DNA of 5,238 nt, from contig WREG01000151.1 in NCBI GenBank assembly GCA_009779455.1, positions 1-5,238 on the forward strand, given 5' to 3'. The position numbers and the translations under genes were made by a program. The notes under the pieces were generated by a model. The model made no database searches, had not been told where the DNA came from, and saw only the letters and a list, made by a program, of their open reading frames with translations. The stretch comes from Oscillospiraceae bacterium (GTDB lineage: Bacteria > Bacillota > Clostridia > Oscillospirales > Acutalibacteraceae). Of the stretch, positions 4,820 through 5,238 are shown piece after piece (within the stretch, counting starts at the first letter, position 1; each line of letters starts with the position of its first letter).

Positions 4820-5238
4820 ATGAAACGTATGCATAAGAAACTGCCGGCGGCAATGCTGGCAACGGTGATGCTGTTTGCGGCATTTTTTGGCGGAGCCGTA
4901 GCCGCGGCGGCTGAAAACGACGAAACAGGGCTTGACGCGGCGGTTGTGGCCGCGGGTTCCGAATCGCTCGTTGACAGAACGGGTATTGCGGACCGGATCA
5001 TTTTCTCGGCCTTCTTCCCGCCCTGCAGGGAAGACATTGGCTGGGGCCCGATGACTTTCCAGCAAGGTTCGGAAATTGATGATTACCATTATCGTATGAT
5101 GGCCGAATGCGGGGTCAATTTCATCGAGAATGTATGGTCCTGTCAAATGCAGACCAGAGCGCAAAACCTGCATATCGCCGAGCTGTGCGACAAATACGGC
5201 ATGTGGCTGTTCGTGCAGGAAGCGTGGCAGTGGCAGGA
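4820..5238 (+). CDS. Exported, probably TIM-barrel glycoside hydrolase-like protein (3' end outside the window)
   Basis: The ATG at 4820 follows a very strong AGGAGGAG at 4806-4813 (6-base gap), and the frame is open for 139 codons to the window edge. Residues 1-31 are a Sec signal: basic MKRMHKK, a hydrophobic core and an AVAAAA cleavage region. After a linker (about 32-55) come strand-helix units typical of the start of a (beta/alpha)8 barrel: RIIFSAFFPP, then DDYHYRMMAECGVNFIENVW, then LHIAELCDKYGMWLFVQEAWQW. The wording MAECGVNFI and LCDKYGMWLFVQ resembles clan GH-A glycosidases, but the catalytic residues lie beyond the window, so family and activity cannot be fixed. It has its own promoter 166 bases after the first hydrolase and probably acts with it on the same exported-enzyme substrate. 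It uses the same G+C-rich codons as that gene. Confidence 0.8.
   Translation, partial: MKRMHKKLPAAMLATVMLFAAFFGGAVAAAAENDETGLDAAVVAAGSESLVDRTGIADRIIFSAFFPPCREDIGWGPMTFQQGSEIDDYHYRMMAECGVNFIENVWSCQMQTRAQNLHIAELCDKYGMWLFVQEAWQWQ

Noticed and set aside
4793..5173. Antisense frames opposite the second hydrolase-like gene
   Set aside because: They oppose a frame with promoter, strong ribosome binding site and signal peptide, and show no motif.

Overview
The window looks like low-to-mid GC Firmicutes DNA, most likely from a Clostridia-type gut or anaerobic bacterium. The support is consensus sigma-A promoters (TTGACA/TATAAT), strong AGGAG-type ribosome binding sites, U-tract hairpin terminators and Gram-positive style Sec signal peptides. 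The species cannot be named from the sequence. Base composition changes visibly near 2.0-2.3 kb: the left part is AT-rich and the protein-coding part to the right is clearly richer in G+C.

Left part (1 to about 2070) resembles the end of an integrated accessory element. It starts with two tiny cysteine-rich proteins (1-117 and 144-275) closed by a perfect 17-bp stem terminator. A 580-base stretch without genes follows. It holds a 15-bp hairpin, a run of GC-rich hairpins built on CCCTC/GAGGG arms, a 70-base tract with no G on the top strand, and an 18-bp perfect inverted repeat. A tyrosine recombinase with all catalytic residues lies on the minus strand (859-1806). Upstream of it on the same strand are a terminator and a tRNA-Lys(CUU) gene. 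The 5' half of that tRNA is intact, but its 3' half, beginning right after the anticodon loop, no longer pairs. The tRNA still has a consensus promoter with an A-tract. The simplest reading is that the recombinase's element used the anticodon loop of tRNA-Lys as its attachment site and left a damaged copy; the other end of the element is outside the window.

Right part (2246-5238) is a carbohydrate-use locus on the plus strand. A complete secreted glycoside hydrolase of GH42-like, clan GH-A architecture (2335-4653, 772 aa) is followed by the start of a second exported, probably TIM-barrel enzyme (4820 to beyond the window end). Each has its own perfect-consensus promoter, and the two promoters share a CCATTGACA box. 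They are therefore probably expressed in parallel and act outside the membrane on the same glycan. That partnership is inferred from position and promoter similarity, and the substrate is unknown.

No CRISPR array, riboswitch, rRNA or insertion sequence was recognised. The most unusual signals are the promoter-bearing broken tRNA beside the recombinase, a possible hairpin over the recombinase start codon, and the G-free and inverted-repeat region at 368-700.
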